DNA from: Bacteroidota bacterium
Lineage (GTDB): Bacteria > Bacteroidota > Bacteroidia > Cytophagales > Cyclobacteriaceae
Assembly: GCA_018266435.1 (NCBI GenBank)
Contig: JAFEAL010000020.1
Location: forward strand, 1-64,000
Length of the DNA stretch: 64,000 nt
Direction: 5' to 3'
Each line of letters opens with the position of its first letter. The first letter of the stretch is position 1. Both the position numbers and the translations under genes were made by a program. The notes under the pieces were generated by a model. That model was given only the letters and a program-made list of their open reading frames with translations, was not told where the DNA came from and made no database searches. Below, in pieces: positions 1 through 8,231 of this stretch.

Positions 1-139
1 CTCAGTTCTGAGATAACCTTTTTTTTATGCTAGATTATTCACTATAAATTATCTCACTGATAATCACCAAAAAATTATCAATAAGGCCTAATGCATAACT
101 GGGGTTTATAATTACGAAATGTATTTTGTTCAACCTGTA

Positions 140-481
140 TTACTGCTTGGTGCCAGACTTTTTTCGGATGTCAATTTTAAGTTGCTCCTCGGCAATGTCA
201 ATCATGGCATTGAGCAACTTATTGTGCAGTTTAGCTTTACGAAGTTCTTCCCGTAACTGCTTTACATCGGAGGGCAACTCTTTTTTGGGAAGATTATCGA
301 CTGGTTTGATTTTGGGTTTTACTTTCTTCACTGGTTTTCCTTGAAATCTTGATACCCAATGATGGATGGCTCTGAAGTCAACTCCATGCTTGGCCCCCAA
401 TTTACGATAGGTGGTATCGCCCAACAAGTATTCAGCTATGATAGACTCTTGTTCTTGAATGGTTTTAGCTGATTTTTTCAT
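140..481 (-). CDS. Orphan IS3-family transposase OrfA (helix-turn-helix subunit)
   Basis: This 113-residue basic protein has the layout of IS3-family OrfA. It has an N-terminal helix-turn-helix (about residues 8-45, with YRKLGAKHGVDFRAIHHWVS), a basic linker, and a C-terminal leucine-rich helix (about 72-105) ending IDIRKKSGTKQ, a tail often seen in Bacteroidota OrfA proteins. In a complete element OrfB, the DDE catalytic subunit, overlaps or follows at once. None of the three reading frames in the 139 bases beyond this stop encodes a recognisable OrfB start. The gene therefore looks like a remnant, although more of the element could lie outside the window. OrfA alone would bind DNA but could not transpose. 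The family call is fairly sure and the remnant status is an inference. Confidence 0.7.
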   Translation of the reverse strand: MKKSAKTIQEQESIIAEYLLGDTTYRKLGAKHGVDFRAIHHWVSRFQGKPVKKVKPKIKPVDNLPKKELPSDVKQLREELRKAKLHNKLLNAMIDIAEEQLKIDIRKKSGTKQ

Positions 482-484
482 CTT

Positions 485-550
485 GTTTACACTTTAGAAA
501 GAGTAAACCTATTTCAGGACGAGACAGTCTTCAAAAAAAACCTGACTGTC
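485..550. repeat. Two adjacent inverted repeats upstream of the orphan orfA
   Basis: GTTTAC (485-490) pairs perfectly with GTAAAC (503-508), and GACAGTC (523-529) pairs perfectly with GACTGTC (544-550) across an A-rich loop. They lie just upstream of the transposase start. They could be part of an insertion-sequence end or the orfA control region. No matching copy was found on the other side of orfA, so the element boundary is not defined. Confidence 0.35.
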
Positions 551-615
551 ACCGTGGGTTTCCTTTTCTATTTTTAAAAAACCAATTACCTTTTCCAACA
601 AATTAATTTCTTATC

Positions 616-1533
616 ATGAAAATTTATTTGCCTCTCTTGTTTTTTATTTTTTCTGCCACGGCTTTTGCTCAACTACAAACCTCGCTTGAAGGCCGGTGGG
701 ATTTGGCCATTAACAAAGACGGCAAGCAACTTCCTTCCTGGCTGGAGGTGCGGCACTCTGGCCGCAAAACACTAATTGGAAGATTTGTGTATGCCTTTGG
801 TAGTGCGCGGCCTATTTCTGAAGTAAAATTTCAAAATGAAAAATTCAGTTTCTCTCTGCCGCTGCAATGGGAAGTGGGCAACCGCACGATGGATTTTGAA
901 GGCGAACTCAAGGGTGACAGCCTCAAAGGTGCAATGATTTTTGTAGATGGAAAATCCTATCCCTTTAAAGGATGGCGCTCTCCGTCCCTGATTCGTGAGA
1001 AGCAACCCGAGTGGGGCCAGCCAATCACATTGTTCAATGGCAAAAATTTATCTGGTTGGCATGCATCCGGCCCCAACCAATGGATTGCTGAAAACGGAAT
1101 TTTAAAAAGCCCTAAACCGGGCGCCAACCTGATCACCGATCAGGTGTTTAACGATTTTAAACTGCACATTGAATTTAAATATGCCAAAAACGGCAACAGT
1201 GGAGTGTATTTGCGCGGAAGATACGAAGTACAAATTACCGATAGCAAAGGCCACACTCCGTGGGATGACCAATTCAGCGGCATCTATGGGTTTCTGGAAC
1301 CTAACCAAATGATGGCTAAAGATGCAGGCGAATGGCAAAGCTATGACATCACACTTATTGGCCGAATCGTAACGGTTGTTGCCAATGGGGTGACCGTTAT
1401 CTGCAACCAGGTGATACCGGGAATTACCGGAGGGGCAATTAACAGCCTCGAACATGAACCCGGCCCCATTTTATTGCAGGGCGACCATGAAGTGATCGAA
1501 TTCAAGAATATTGTGATCACTCCGGCTAAATAA
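616..1533 (+). CDS. Secreted DUF1080 (3-keto-disaccharide hydrolase-type) protein
   Basis: A 305-residue protein with a signal peptide (residues 1-19, ending TAFAQ). The C-terminal half (about 135-303) matches the DUF1080 / 3-keto-disaccharide hydrolase family, a concanavalin-like beta-sandwich. The typical signatures are TLFNGKNLSGWHA, FKLHIEFKYAKNGNSGVYLR and YEVQITDS. Residues 25-120 form a separate beta-rich module (GRWDLAINKDGKQLPSWLEV) reminiscent of a small lipocalin-like or substrate-binding domain. Members of the family are exported and act on oxidised glycosides or other sugars; the substrate here cannot be read from the sequence. The ATG at 616 fits the signal peptide. The gene stands alone between the transposase remnant and a TerB-like gene. 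Family call is firm; enzyme activity is inferred. Confidence 0.85.
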   Translation: MKIYLPLLFFIFSATAFAQLQTSLEGRWDLAINKDGKQLPSWLEVRHSGRKTLIGRFVYAFGSARPISEVKFQNEKFSFSLPLQWEVGNRTMDFEGELKGDSLKGAMIFVDGKSYPFKGWRSPSLIREKQPEWGQPITLFNGKNLSGWHASGPNQWIAENGILKSPKPGANLITDQVFNDFKLHIEFKYAKNGNSGVYLRGRYEVQITDSKGHTPWDDQFSGIYGFLEPNQMMAKDAGEWQSYDITLIGRIVTVVANGVTVICNQVIPGITGGAINSLEHEPGPILLQGDHEVIEFKNIVITPAK

Positions 1534-1649
1534 AATTCAATTCTGGAAAAGTATTCTCATTTTGGATCAGTAAAGAGACTGATTTATCCTGTATTGTATT
1601 GCATTTGAGTGTTTTATTATTGGCATCTTTTTTTGATAACTCAACTCAA

Positions 1650-2045
1650 ATGATCATTGGGTACAAATCTTCGTTAGTTAAATTGTTTTATTTGTTGGTG
1701 AATGCTGACGGATCGATCAATGAAAAGGAAATACAGTCGGGGGCATTTCTAGCCAAATCAGAGGGTGTTGCCGAACAGGAGTTTATAGTGCTTACCGAAA
1801 ATTTAAAAAAAAGAAAACCATCGGTTATCTATTCTGAATCGATTGAAGAATTAAAAAAACATTCTCGCGAAGTACAGATTCGCTGTGTAGCCTGGCTATG
1901 TCTTATTGCCAATGCCGATGGATTTATGGATAAAACCGAATGGCAGTTTATTTACAAACTTTACAAGGCTGATTTAAATCTGGAGTTAGACGAAGTGATG
2001 AATATGCAGAAAGTGTTGATGAAACTAAAAGAGAAAAAAACGTAA
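1650..2045 (+). CDS. TerB-like (tellurite-resistance fold) small protein
   Basis: About 131 helical residues from the ATG at 1650. It contains two short acidic repeats of the kind seen in TerB/DjlA-fold proteins: LVNADGSINEKEIQ near the N-terminus and LIANADGFMDKTEWQFIY near the C-terminus. In this fold the acidic loops between helices are thought to bind metal or mediate interaction. An upstream TTG at 1599 would add 17 residues with no family-like sequence, so the ATG is preferred. There are no ter operon neighbours, so a role in tellurite resistance should not be assumed. A weak hairpin (1566-1571 with 1578-1583) separates it from the preceding gene. Confidence 0.55.
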   Translation: MIIGYKSSLVKLFYLLVNADGSINEKEIQSGAFLAKSEGVAEQEFIVLTENLKKRKPSVIYSESIEELKKHSREVQIRCVAWLCLIANADGFMDKTEWQFIYKLYKADLNLELDEVMNMQKVLMKLKEKKT

Positions 2046-2093
2046 CGCACAGTCAGTTAATTACGCTTCCTTGCCTTTCGTTTTTTCTGCTAC

Positions 2094-2570
2094 TTACTCT
2101 TTTGGTTCCCATAATTCAATTTTATTTCCTTCGATATCAAGAATGTGCACAAACTTGCCGTAGTCGTAGGTTTCAATTTTATCAACAATGGTTACACCTT
2201 CTTTTTTTAGTTCTTCAACAAGTGCTTCTAAATTTTCGACACGGTAGTTGATCATAAAATCTTTTGTAGATGGCTCAAAATATTTTGTGGTTTCGGCAAA
2301 TGGTGTCCATTGCGTTTGAGCTTTTGTTTTACTTTCCGTGCCTTGGTACCACTCAAAAGTTGCCCCGTAAGGATTAGTCGTTAGTCCAAGGTGTTTTTGA
2401 TACCACGCAGTCACTTTTTTGGGATCTTTGCATTTAAAAAAAAACCCTCCGATACCTGTTACTTTTTTCATTGTTGTTGAGGTTGAATGTGCCGTTATTG
2501 CCTTGATAGTAAAACCGGAAAGGAAAGATACAACTATACTAATCAACACGATGAGCTGTGTCTTTTTCAT
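2094..2570 (-). CDS. Exported VOC-family (glyoxalase/bleomycin-resistance fold) protein
   Basis: A 158-residue protein read from the ATG at 2570, where MKKTQLIVLISIVVSFLSG gives a signal peptide or membrane anchor. In-frame starts further upstream add a polar stretch unlike a leader. The rest is one vicinal-oxygen-chelate half-barrel pair. It opens with KVTGIGGFFFKCKDPKKVTAWYQKHLG, shown here in part as GGFFFKCKDPKKVTAWYQK, and closes with HILDIEGNKIELWEPKE, the usual C-terminal metal-ligand glutamate region. VOC proteins include glyoxalases, dioxygenases and antibiotic-binding proteins. The presence of a leader suggests a periplasmic or membrane-bound member. The substrate is unknown. Confidence 0.7.
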   Translation of the reverse strand: MKKTQLIVLISIVVSFLSGFTIKAITAHSTSTTMKKVTGIGGFFFKCKDPKKVTAWYQKHLGLTTNPYGATFEWYQGTESKTKAQTQWTPFAETTKYFEPSTKDFMINYRVENLEALVEELKKEGVTIVDKIETYDYGKFVHILDIEGNKIELWEPKE

Positions 2571-2740
2571 GGTCTGAGTATTTATGTACATAATATTACA
2601 CAGTTCTTTTCTATTTTGTACAAAGACACAAACCAAAAAACAATATCTATAATTAACTCGTGCCCGGTTAGGTAAGATAGTGATAATGATTTTTTCTTGC
2701 AGCCGGCTATGTACAGCTACGAAATAATTGCTTTGACTTT

Positions 2741-2774
2741 AAAAAAGTAAGGCTCAAAAAATTGAGCCTTACTT
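2741..2774 (-). terminator. Intrinsic terminator for the 79-residue protein gene
   Basis: A perfect 13-bp stem, AAGTAAGGCTCAA (2745-2757) with TTGAGCCTTACTT (2762-2774), encloses a 4-base loop. On the minus strand it is followed by a run of six T, starting in the last stem bases. It begins about 20 bases after the stop codon at 2794. Confidence 0.85.
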
Positions 2775-2793
2775 AAAATCGATGTATCAACGA

Positions 2794-3033
2794 TCAGTGC
2801 TTGTCTCCATAAAGCACAGCCTCGTCAACCTCTTTGATCGCCTTGTCTAAATATTCAAGAGCTTTGGCCTTGTGCCCTCCAAACTGAGTGGCTGCTTTCG
2901 ACAAATTATTTTTGGCTTGAATCATGTGATTTTTTGCAGCTGTCATTTCGGGGAACTCTACTGCTGCTACGCCCGCAAAAAACGCACCGGCTACCAGTGC
3001 AATTACGGCCGTGATTTTCAAAGTTGTTTTCAT
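2794..3033 (-). CDS. Small exported helical protein, resembling small metal-binding proteins
   Basis: A 79-residue protein with an N-terminal signal peptide (MKTTLKITAVIALVAGAFFA) followed by about 55 helical residues with spaced His and Lys. The stretch GGHKAKALEYLDKAIKEVDE recalls the HxxxALxHLxxAI pattern of SmbP-like periplasmic metal-binding proteins, although this one is shorter and has fewer histidines. It is a single-gene unit with its own strong terminator and a fairly long upstream region, as expected for an abundantly expressed periplasmic protein. Metal binding is only an inference from resemblance. Confidence 0.5.
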   Translation of the reverse strand: MKTTLKITAVIALVAGAFFAGVAAVEFPEMTAAKNHMIQAKNNLSKAATQFGGHKAKALEYLDKAIKEVDEAVLYGDKH

Positions 3034-3388
3034 GGTTTGATGATTTTGTTTAATTGGTATAAGACCACCTACAGATGTAAGAGTTTAATTGTAAAGCTAA
3101 AATAAATTATCACTCACTACTGGAGATGTACTGCTGAAATCACTACTCAATTTATTTGCTGTGTACTACAGCGGTTTAAGACTCACTAACAATTGTTCAG
3201 AAGATAAAAAAAACATTATTAATAGTTTAAAATGAAATTAAAATAATCAGTTAAAATCATTCTGTTTTTTTTAAAAATGATTATGGATTTTTTTTCATAT
3301 AAATATTACCTTCATTAAACACATCAAGCGCCATATCCGTACTAGAGGGTGCTTATAAAATCAACTTTCTATTATATTTGCGCCCTTA
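3034..3388. other. Gene-free AT-rich region between divergent genes
   Basis: 355 bases with no convincing coding frame between two divergently transcribed exported-protein genes, so promoters in both directions are expected here. It is rich in A/T runs. It contains one T-loop hairpin, AATCATT (3255-3261) with AATGATT (3276-3282), and a promoter-like element at its right end. No repeat or RNA gene was recognised. Confidence 0.6.
3373..3380 (+). promoter_or_regulatory. Bacteroidota -7 promoter element, leaderless start
   Basis: TATATTTG matches the Bacteroidota -7 consensus TAnnTTTG. A start site about 7 bases downstream would fall almost on the ATG at 3389, so the transcript would have practically no 5' leader. 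No good -33 TTTG is visible at the expected distance, so the call rests on the -7 element alone. Confidence 0.45.
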
Positions 3389-3787
3389 ATGAAAAGACGG
3401 CTGATTCAATTCTTATTCTTACATCTTGTTTTTACCTCTGGTATATTCAGTTTGTATGCCCGGGCTGATCAACCCTTTAGCCATCCTTTCGAGGCATGTC
3501 AGACGTACCGGTCATTGGCAGCCATAAAATTATGTTTAGTAAAAACGACCGATGAAAAATATCATTCAGAACCGGAAGTAAACACCTACGAAGAGAGTGA
3601 AACTGAAGTAACTCATCTGAAGAGGGGAGCTGAGAAAAGAAACAGCACCTCACCTAATTTTTTCTTTAGGACAACAAATTTTTTTGATTTCATTTTTTAT
3701 GGAAATCTTAATTCCCGGTTTAGCCCCGGTGGCTCATTTAGTCTTTATACACAGTGCTGCATTAGGTTGGGGGTATTCAGGTTATGA
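3389..3787 (+). CDS. Hypothetical secreted protein upstream of RND efflux operon
   Basis: A 132-residue protein, function not recognised. Residues 1-26 look like a signal peptide (MKRRLIQFLFLHLVFTSGIF, then SLYARA). The middle is acidic and polar (about 60-85). The C-terminal third is aromatic-rich (FFFRTTNFFDFIFYGNLNSR) and ends in a hydrophobic tail with paired cysteines (QCCIRLGVFRL). Four cysteines in total (C37, C49, C122, C123) could form disulfides. It is 130 bases upstream of the efflux lipoprotein gene on the same strand, which suggests but does not prove a link. Its composition and start position at a promoter-like element support it as a real gene. Confidence 0.45.
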   Translation: MKRRLIQFLFLHLVFTSGIFSLYARADQPFSHPFEACQTYRSLAAIKLCLVKTTDEKYHSEPEVNTYEESETEVTHLKRGAEKRNSTSPNFFFRTTNFFDFIFYGNLNSRFSPGGSFSLYTQCCIRLGVFRL

Positions 3788-3917
3788 TATGAAATGAGGC
3801 TTGTCTGAGTCATTCGTTTGCCTCTGGCCTAGCTGCGGTTTTATTGAGTGGTAGTTGACTATAACCTGGTACATAAAAAATACTAAATCTGTTTCGTGTT
3901 AAAAAGTAAAATATCTT

Positions 3918-5003
3918 ATGAATAGACTGATCGTTCTTGTCGGCTTGTGCGCTTCGTTGTGTTTTTCAGGCTGCAGTTCAAAAAAAGAAGGCGAAGAAGA
4001 GGAGTTCAATTTTTTAGTGACCAGCCCGCTAAAAAAAGATACTACGGTTTCGCGTGCTTATGTGTGCCAGATTCGCGCCATTCAGCACATTGAACTACGG
4101 GCACTGGAGCAAGGCTACCTGCAAAGTATTTATGTTGACGAAGGAAAGTTTGTGAAAAAAGGACATGTGATGTTTCAGATTTTGCCATTGCTGTACAGAG
4201 CCGAACTTCAAAAAGCAGAGGCCGAAACTAAGTTTGCTGAAATTGAATACCTCAACACCAAACAACTGGCCGACAGCAACATTGTATCGCCTAATGAATT
4301 GGCGCTGGCCAAGGCTAAGTTTGATAAAGCCAAAGCACAGATGTCGTTGGCACAAGTGCATTTGGGATTTACTGAAATTAAAGCTCCGTTTGATGGCATC
4401 ATGGATCGCTTCTATGTGCGGTTGGGAAGTTTGGTAAATGAAGGCGATCTGTTGTCAACGCTCTCAGACAACAGCGAGATGTGGGTCTATTTCAATGTGC
4501 CTGAAGCCGAATACCTGAATTATAAAACTCATCTGAAAAAAGACAGCCTCATGCGCGTGAAGTTGCAGATGGCTAACAATGAAATATTCGAATACCCCGG
4601 TGTTGTAAAAACCATTGAAGCCGATTTTAACAACGAAACGGGTAATATCGCTTTCCGGGCTACGTTCCCCAACCCTAAAGGGTTATTGAGGCATGGTGAA
4701 ACGGGCAATGTGTTAATTACTTCTGAACTTAAAAACGCACTGATCATTCCGCAAAAGTGCACTTTCGAAGTACTTGAAAAAAAATATGTGTACGTGGTCA
4801 CCAAAGACAACGTGATCAAACAACGTGAAGTGGTCATCGCTTCAGAGATGCCTGACCTGTACGTTATCTCATCGGGGCTGACCGGGCAGGAAAAAATAAT
4901 GCTTGAAGGGATACGCAAAGTGAGGGATGGCCAAAAAATAAAGGAATACAAATACGAGGAGCCAAAGGAAGTATTGAGCCGCCTGAAAGTATATGTTGAA
5001 TAA
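3918..5003 (+). CDS. RND efflux periplasmic adaptor (membrane fusion) lipoprotein
   Basis: A 361-residue AcrA/MexA-type adaptor. It carries a lipoprotein signal peptide with lipobox FSGC (Cys19), so it is anchored to a membrane. A biotinyl-lipoyl-like half (EQGYLQSIYVDEGKFVKKGH) is followed by a short alpha-hairpin (about 90-140), then the second lipoyl half (APFDGIMDRFYVRLGSLVNE) and beta-barrel and membrane-proximal domains. The adaptor links the inner-membrane pump encoded next to the outer-membrane channel encoded third. The three genes are spaced 24 bases and then overlap by 8, so they form one operon. No regulator gene is adjacent. Substrate range cannot be inferred beyond the HAE1 (hydrophobic/amphiphilic) class suggested by the pump. 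Confidence 0.93.
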   Translation: MNRLIVLVGLCASLCFSGCSSKKEGEEEEFNFLVTSPLKKDTTVSRAYVCQIRAIQHIELRALEQGYLQSIYVDEGKFVKKGHVMFQILPLLYRAELQKAEAETKFAEIEYLNTKQLADSNIVSPNELALAKAKFDKAKAQMSLAQVHLGFTEIKAPFDGIMDRFYVRLGSLVNEGDLLSTLSDNSEMWVYFNVPEAEYLNYKTHLKKDSLMRVKLQMANNEIFEYPGVVKTIEADFNNETGNIAFRATFPNPKGLLRHGETGNVLITSELKNALIIPQKCTFEVLEKKYVYVVTKDNVIKQREVVIASEMPDLYVISSGLTGQEKIMLEGIRKVRDGQKIKEYKYEEPKEVLSRLKVYVE

Positions 5004-5027
5004 TTCAATCCATTAGAAAACAACAAG

Positions 5028-8000
5028 ATGTTCACCACGTTTATCAAGAGGCCGGTACTTGCCATTGTATTATCCCTCGTCATTATTTTTCTGGGAGTGT
5101 TGGCCATAGAAACACTGCCGACCTCACAGCTTCCATCGGTTGCCCCTCCTGTGGTAATGGTTTCGGCCTCTTACCCTGGGGCGAGTGCCAAGACCCTGAC
5201 CGAGTCGGTTATTATCCCATTGGAGCAAGCCATCAACGGAGCCTGGGGTATGCGCTACATGACTTCAGATGCCACGAGTGCAGGCGAAGCAAACATTCAG
5301 GTAATATTCCAACCCGGCAGTGACATCAATCAGGCTCTCGTGCAAGTATCCAATCGCGTTGAGCAAGTGAGAAACCGGTTGCCGGTACTTGTGCAGCGCG
5401 AAGGTGTGATCATCACCCCTGTAATACCCAGCATGCTTATGTACATTAACTTGTACAGCACCGACAAGAATGCCAACATGAAATTCTTGTTCAACTATGC
5501 CGGGGTAACCATGATCCCTGAGATCCAGCGCATCAACGGCATTGGTCAGGCAAGGATTCTTGGCAGCCGCCAGTACGCCATGCGTGTATGGCTGAACCCC
5601 GAGAGGATGCGTGCCTACCGCGTATCGCCCGATGATGTAATGGAAGCACTGGGCGACCAGAGTATTATTGGTAAGCCCGGCCGCATTGGCCGCGGAGACA
5701 GCAAACGAGCTGAAGCACTTGAATATGTGTTGGCTTACTCTGATCGATTTAATGAACCCAAGCAATATGAAAATGTAATTATTCGGGCCAACCCGAAAGG
5801 AGAACTGCTGCGCTTAAAAGACATTGCTACCGTAAAGTTGGGCAGTGAGTACTATGATATTTACTCCAACATTAATGGTTACCCCTCTGCTGCCATTGTG
5901 TTGAAACAAACCTACGGCAGTAATGCCAGTGCTGTAATTACCAATGTGAAAAATAAACTAGAACAGCTGAAGAAGGATTTTCCTCCCGGAATGGATTACG
6001 AAATCAGTTATGACGTTTCCAAATTCTTGGATGCTTCAACTGAAAATGTGATCCATACGCTGAGAGATGCCTTCATTTTGGTGGCCTTGGTGGTGTTTAT
6101 CTTTTTGGGCGATTGGCGATCTACCCTGATTCCCACACTGGCTGTTCCTATATCACTGATTGGTGCATTCATCTTCATGCAAGTATTCGGTTTGACTATA
6201 AATATGGTCACGCTGTTTGCCGTGGTGTTGGCTATAGGTATTGTGGTGGACGATGCTATTGTAGTGGTAGAGGCAGTGCACGCCAAGATGGCAGAAACAC
6301 ATGTATCTCCTTACAAAGCTGTGAAGTTGGTGTTGGGCGAAATTAGCGGGGCGGTTATTGCCATTACCCTGTTAATGACTGCTGTGTTTGTACCGATTTC
6401 ATTCATGTCGGGTCCGGTGGGTGTATTCTACCGGCAGTTTTCCATTACCATGGCAAGTTCCATTATTCTTTCGGGCCTTGTTGCACTTACTCTCACCCCG
6501 GTGCTATGTGCAATGATTTTGAAAAACACACATGCCATGCCGCGAAAAAAAAATCTTTTTAATCGGTTCATTGATGGCTTTAACACGGGCTTTGAAAAAC
6601 TGACCGATAAGTATGTGTGGCTCCTGCAACGTATAGCGAAACGCAGGCTGGTAACCGTAGGCCTATGGATTGTGTTTAGTGCCGGCATTGTGATCATCAG
6701 TAGCAAATTGCCTTCGGGCTTTATTCCCAGCGAAGACCAGGGCATGATTTACGCCATCGTACAGACACCTCCTGGTTCTACCCTCGAGCGCACCAACGAC
6801 ATCTCGCGCCAGTTGCAGGACATCATTATGAAAGTAGAGGGCGTACAGTCCGTTTCTTCCATAGCCGGATACGAAGTACTAACCGAAGGACGCGGATCAA
6901 ATGCTGCTACCTGTTTGGTTAACCTGAAAAACTGGTCAGAGCGTGAGCACACCATGGAGGAAATTATTTATGAACTGGAAGAGAAAGCAAAAGCATTACC
7001 CGGAGCTAACATTGAATTTTTTGAGCCCCCGGCTGTGCCGGGCTTTGGTGCAGCAGGCGGTTTTGCCTTGCAGCTCCTCGACAAAAACCCCGATGGTACC
7101 TACGAAGACCTGGAACGGGTAAAAAATGAATTTATGGACGCCTTGGCAAAACGCAAAGAGATTACCGGCTTGTTTACGTTTTTCAGTTCTAATTATCCGC
7201 AATACGAAATTGAGATTGACAACCAACTGGCCATGCAAAAGGGGGTATCCATCGGTAATGCCATGAACACACTCTCTATTTTCGTAGGCAGCACGTATGA
7301 GTTGGGCTTCATCAAATACCAACGTTTCTTCAAAGTGTTTGTGCAGGCAGCTCCCGAATTCAGAAAACTTCCTTCAGATGTGATGAACCTGTGGGTAAAG
7401 AACGATCGGGGAGACATGGTTCCCTTTTCCGCATTCATGAAAATAAAAAAGAAGCAAGGCCCCAATGAGATCAATCGGTATAACATGTACAACACAGCAG
7501 CTATACGGGGTGGCCCCGCCAAAGGATTCAGCAGCGGTGAGGCCATCGCTGCGGTAAAAGAAGTGGCTAAAACATTACCTCGCGGATTTGATATTGACTG
7601 GGCGGCTCTTTCGTATGATGAAGTCAGGCGCGGAAATGAAGCCATTTACATTTTCATTATTGTTTTGGCTTTTGTGTACCTGGTGCTTGCGGCACAGTAT
7701 GAAAGTTTTATCATACCGCTGGCGGTTGTTCTCTCACTACCTGCCGGGGTATTTGGTTCTTTTCTGTTGGTCAAAGCATTGGGGCTGGCCAATGATATTT
7801 ATGCTCAAGTTGGATTGGTAATGTTAGTTGGTTTGCTGGGTAAAAATGCGGTGTTAATTGTTGAGTTTGCGGTTCAGAAAAATCATCAAGGGGCTTCTAT
7901 ACTTGAGGCTGCGGTAGAGGGTGCCAAAGTTCGCTTTCGCCCAATTTTGATGACTTCATTTGCCTTTATTGCAGGATTGATTCCACTGGTTAATTCTCAC

Positions 8001-8231
8001 GGAGCCGGTGCCATTGGCAACCGCACCATTGGTTCTTCAGCACTGGGTGGTATGTTGTTCGGTACAGTATTCGGTGTGATCATCGTGCCCGGACTGTATT
8101 ACATTTTTGGCAAAATAGCCGAGGGCCGTAAGTTAATTAGAGACGAAGATCATGACTCTTTGTCGGAAGATCTCGCCCACAAAATCGACAGTTTTCCTAA
8201 ACCTGATGAAAGCGATACCCATCATGCGTAA
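5028..8231 (+). CDS. RND efflux inner-membrane pump, HAE1/AcrB type
   Basis: 1067 residues, normal length for AcrB-type proton-driven drug exporters. It has twelve predicted membrane segments with two large periplasmic loops after TM1 and TM7. The proton-relay aspartate pair in TM4 is present (GIVVDDAIVVVEAVH, Asp408-Asp409), matching AcrB Asp407-Asp408. The N-terminus MFTTFIKRPVLAIVLSLVII is typical of the family. It uses the proton gradient to drive efflux through the adaptor and the outer-membrane factor encoded on either side. The stop codon region overlaps the next gene's ATG by 8 bases, indicating translational coupling. Confidence 0.95.
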   Translation: MFTTFIKRPVLAIVLSLVIIFLGVLAIETLPTSQLPSVAPPVVMVSASYPGASAKTLTESVIIPLEQAINGAWGMRYMTSDATSAGEANIQVIFQPGSDINQALVQVSNRVEQVRNRLPVLVQREGVIITPVIPSMLMYINLYSTDKNANMKFLFNYAGVTMIPEIQRINGIGQARILGSRQYAMRVWLNPERMRAYRVSPDDVMEALGDQSIIGKPGRIGRGDSKRAEALEYVLAYSDRFNEPKQYENVIIRANPKGELLRLKDIATVKLGSEYYDIYSNINGYPSAAIVLKQTYGSNASAVITNVKNKLEQLKKDFPPGMDYEISYDVSKFLDASTENVIHTLRDAFILVALVVFIFLGDWRSTLIPTLAVPISLIGAFIFMQVFGLTINMVTLFAVVLAIGIVVDDAIVVVEAVHAKMAETHVSPYKAVKLVLGEISGAVIAITLLMTAVFVPISFMSGPVGVFYRQFSITMASSIILSGLVALTLTPVLCAMILKNTHAMPRKKNLFNRFIDGFNTGFEKLTDKYVWLLQRIAKRRLVTVGLWIVFSAGIVIISSKLPSGFIPSEDQGMIYAIVQTPPGSTLERTNDISRQLQDIIMKVEGVQSVSSIAGYEVLTEGRGSNAATCLVNLKNWSEREHTMEEIIYELEEKAKALPGANIEFFEPPAVPGFGAAGGFALQLLDKNPDGTYEDLERVKNEFMDALAKRKEITGLFTFFSSNYPQYEIEIDNQLAMQKGVSIGNAMNTLSIFVGSTYELGFIKYQRFFKVFVQAAPEFRKLPSDVMNLWVKNDRGDMVPFSAFMKIKKKQGPNEINRYNMYNTAAIRGGPAKGFSSGEAIAAVKEVAKTLPRGFDIDWAALSYDEVRRGNEAIYIFIIVLAFVYLVLAAQYESFIIPLAVVLSLPAGVFGSFLLVKALGLANDIYAQVGLVMLVGLLGKNAVLIVEFAVQKNHQGASILEAAVEGAKVRFRPILMTSFAFIAGLIPLVNSHGAGAIGNRTIGSSALGGMLFGTVFGVIIVPGLYYIFGKIAEGRKLIRDEDHDSLSEDLAHKIDSFPKPDESDTHHA

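Noticed and set aside
1599-1649. TTG start extending the TerB-like protein
   Set aside because: The extra 17 residues have no family similarity; the ATG at 1650 is preferred.
4529-5107. A 192-codon open frame on the minus strand
   Set aside because: Antisense to the efflux adaptor and pump genes; low-complexity Ser/Leu-rich translation typical of a shadow frame.
5265-5765. A 166-codon open frame on the minus strand
   Set aside because: Fully inside the RND pump gene with no recognisable domain.
8152-8223. Upstream extension of the efflux channel gene
   Set aside because: It would lie within the pump gene and put polar residues before the lipoprotein leader.
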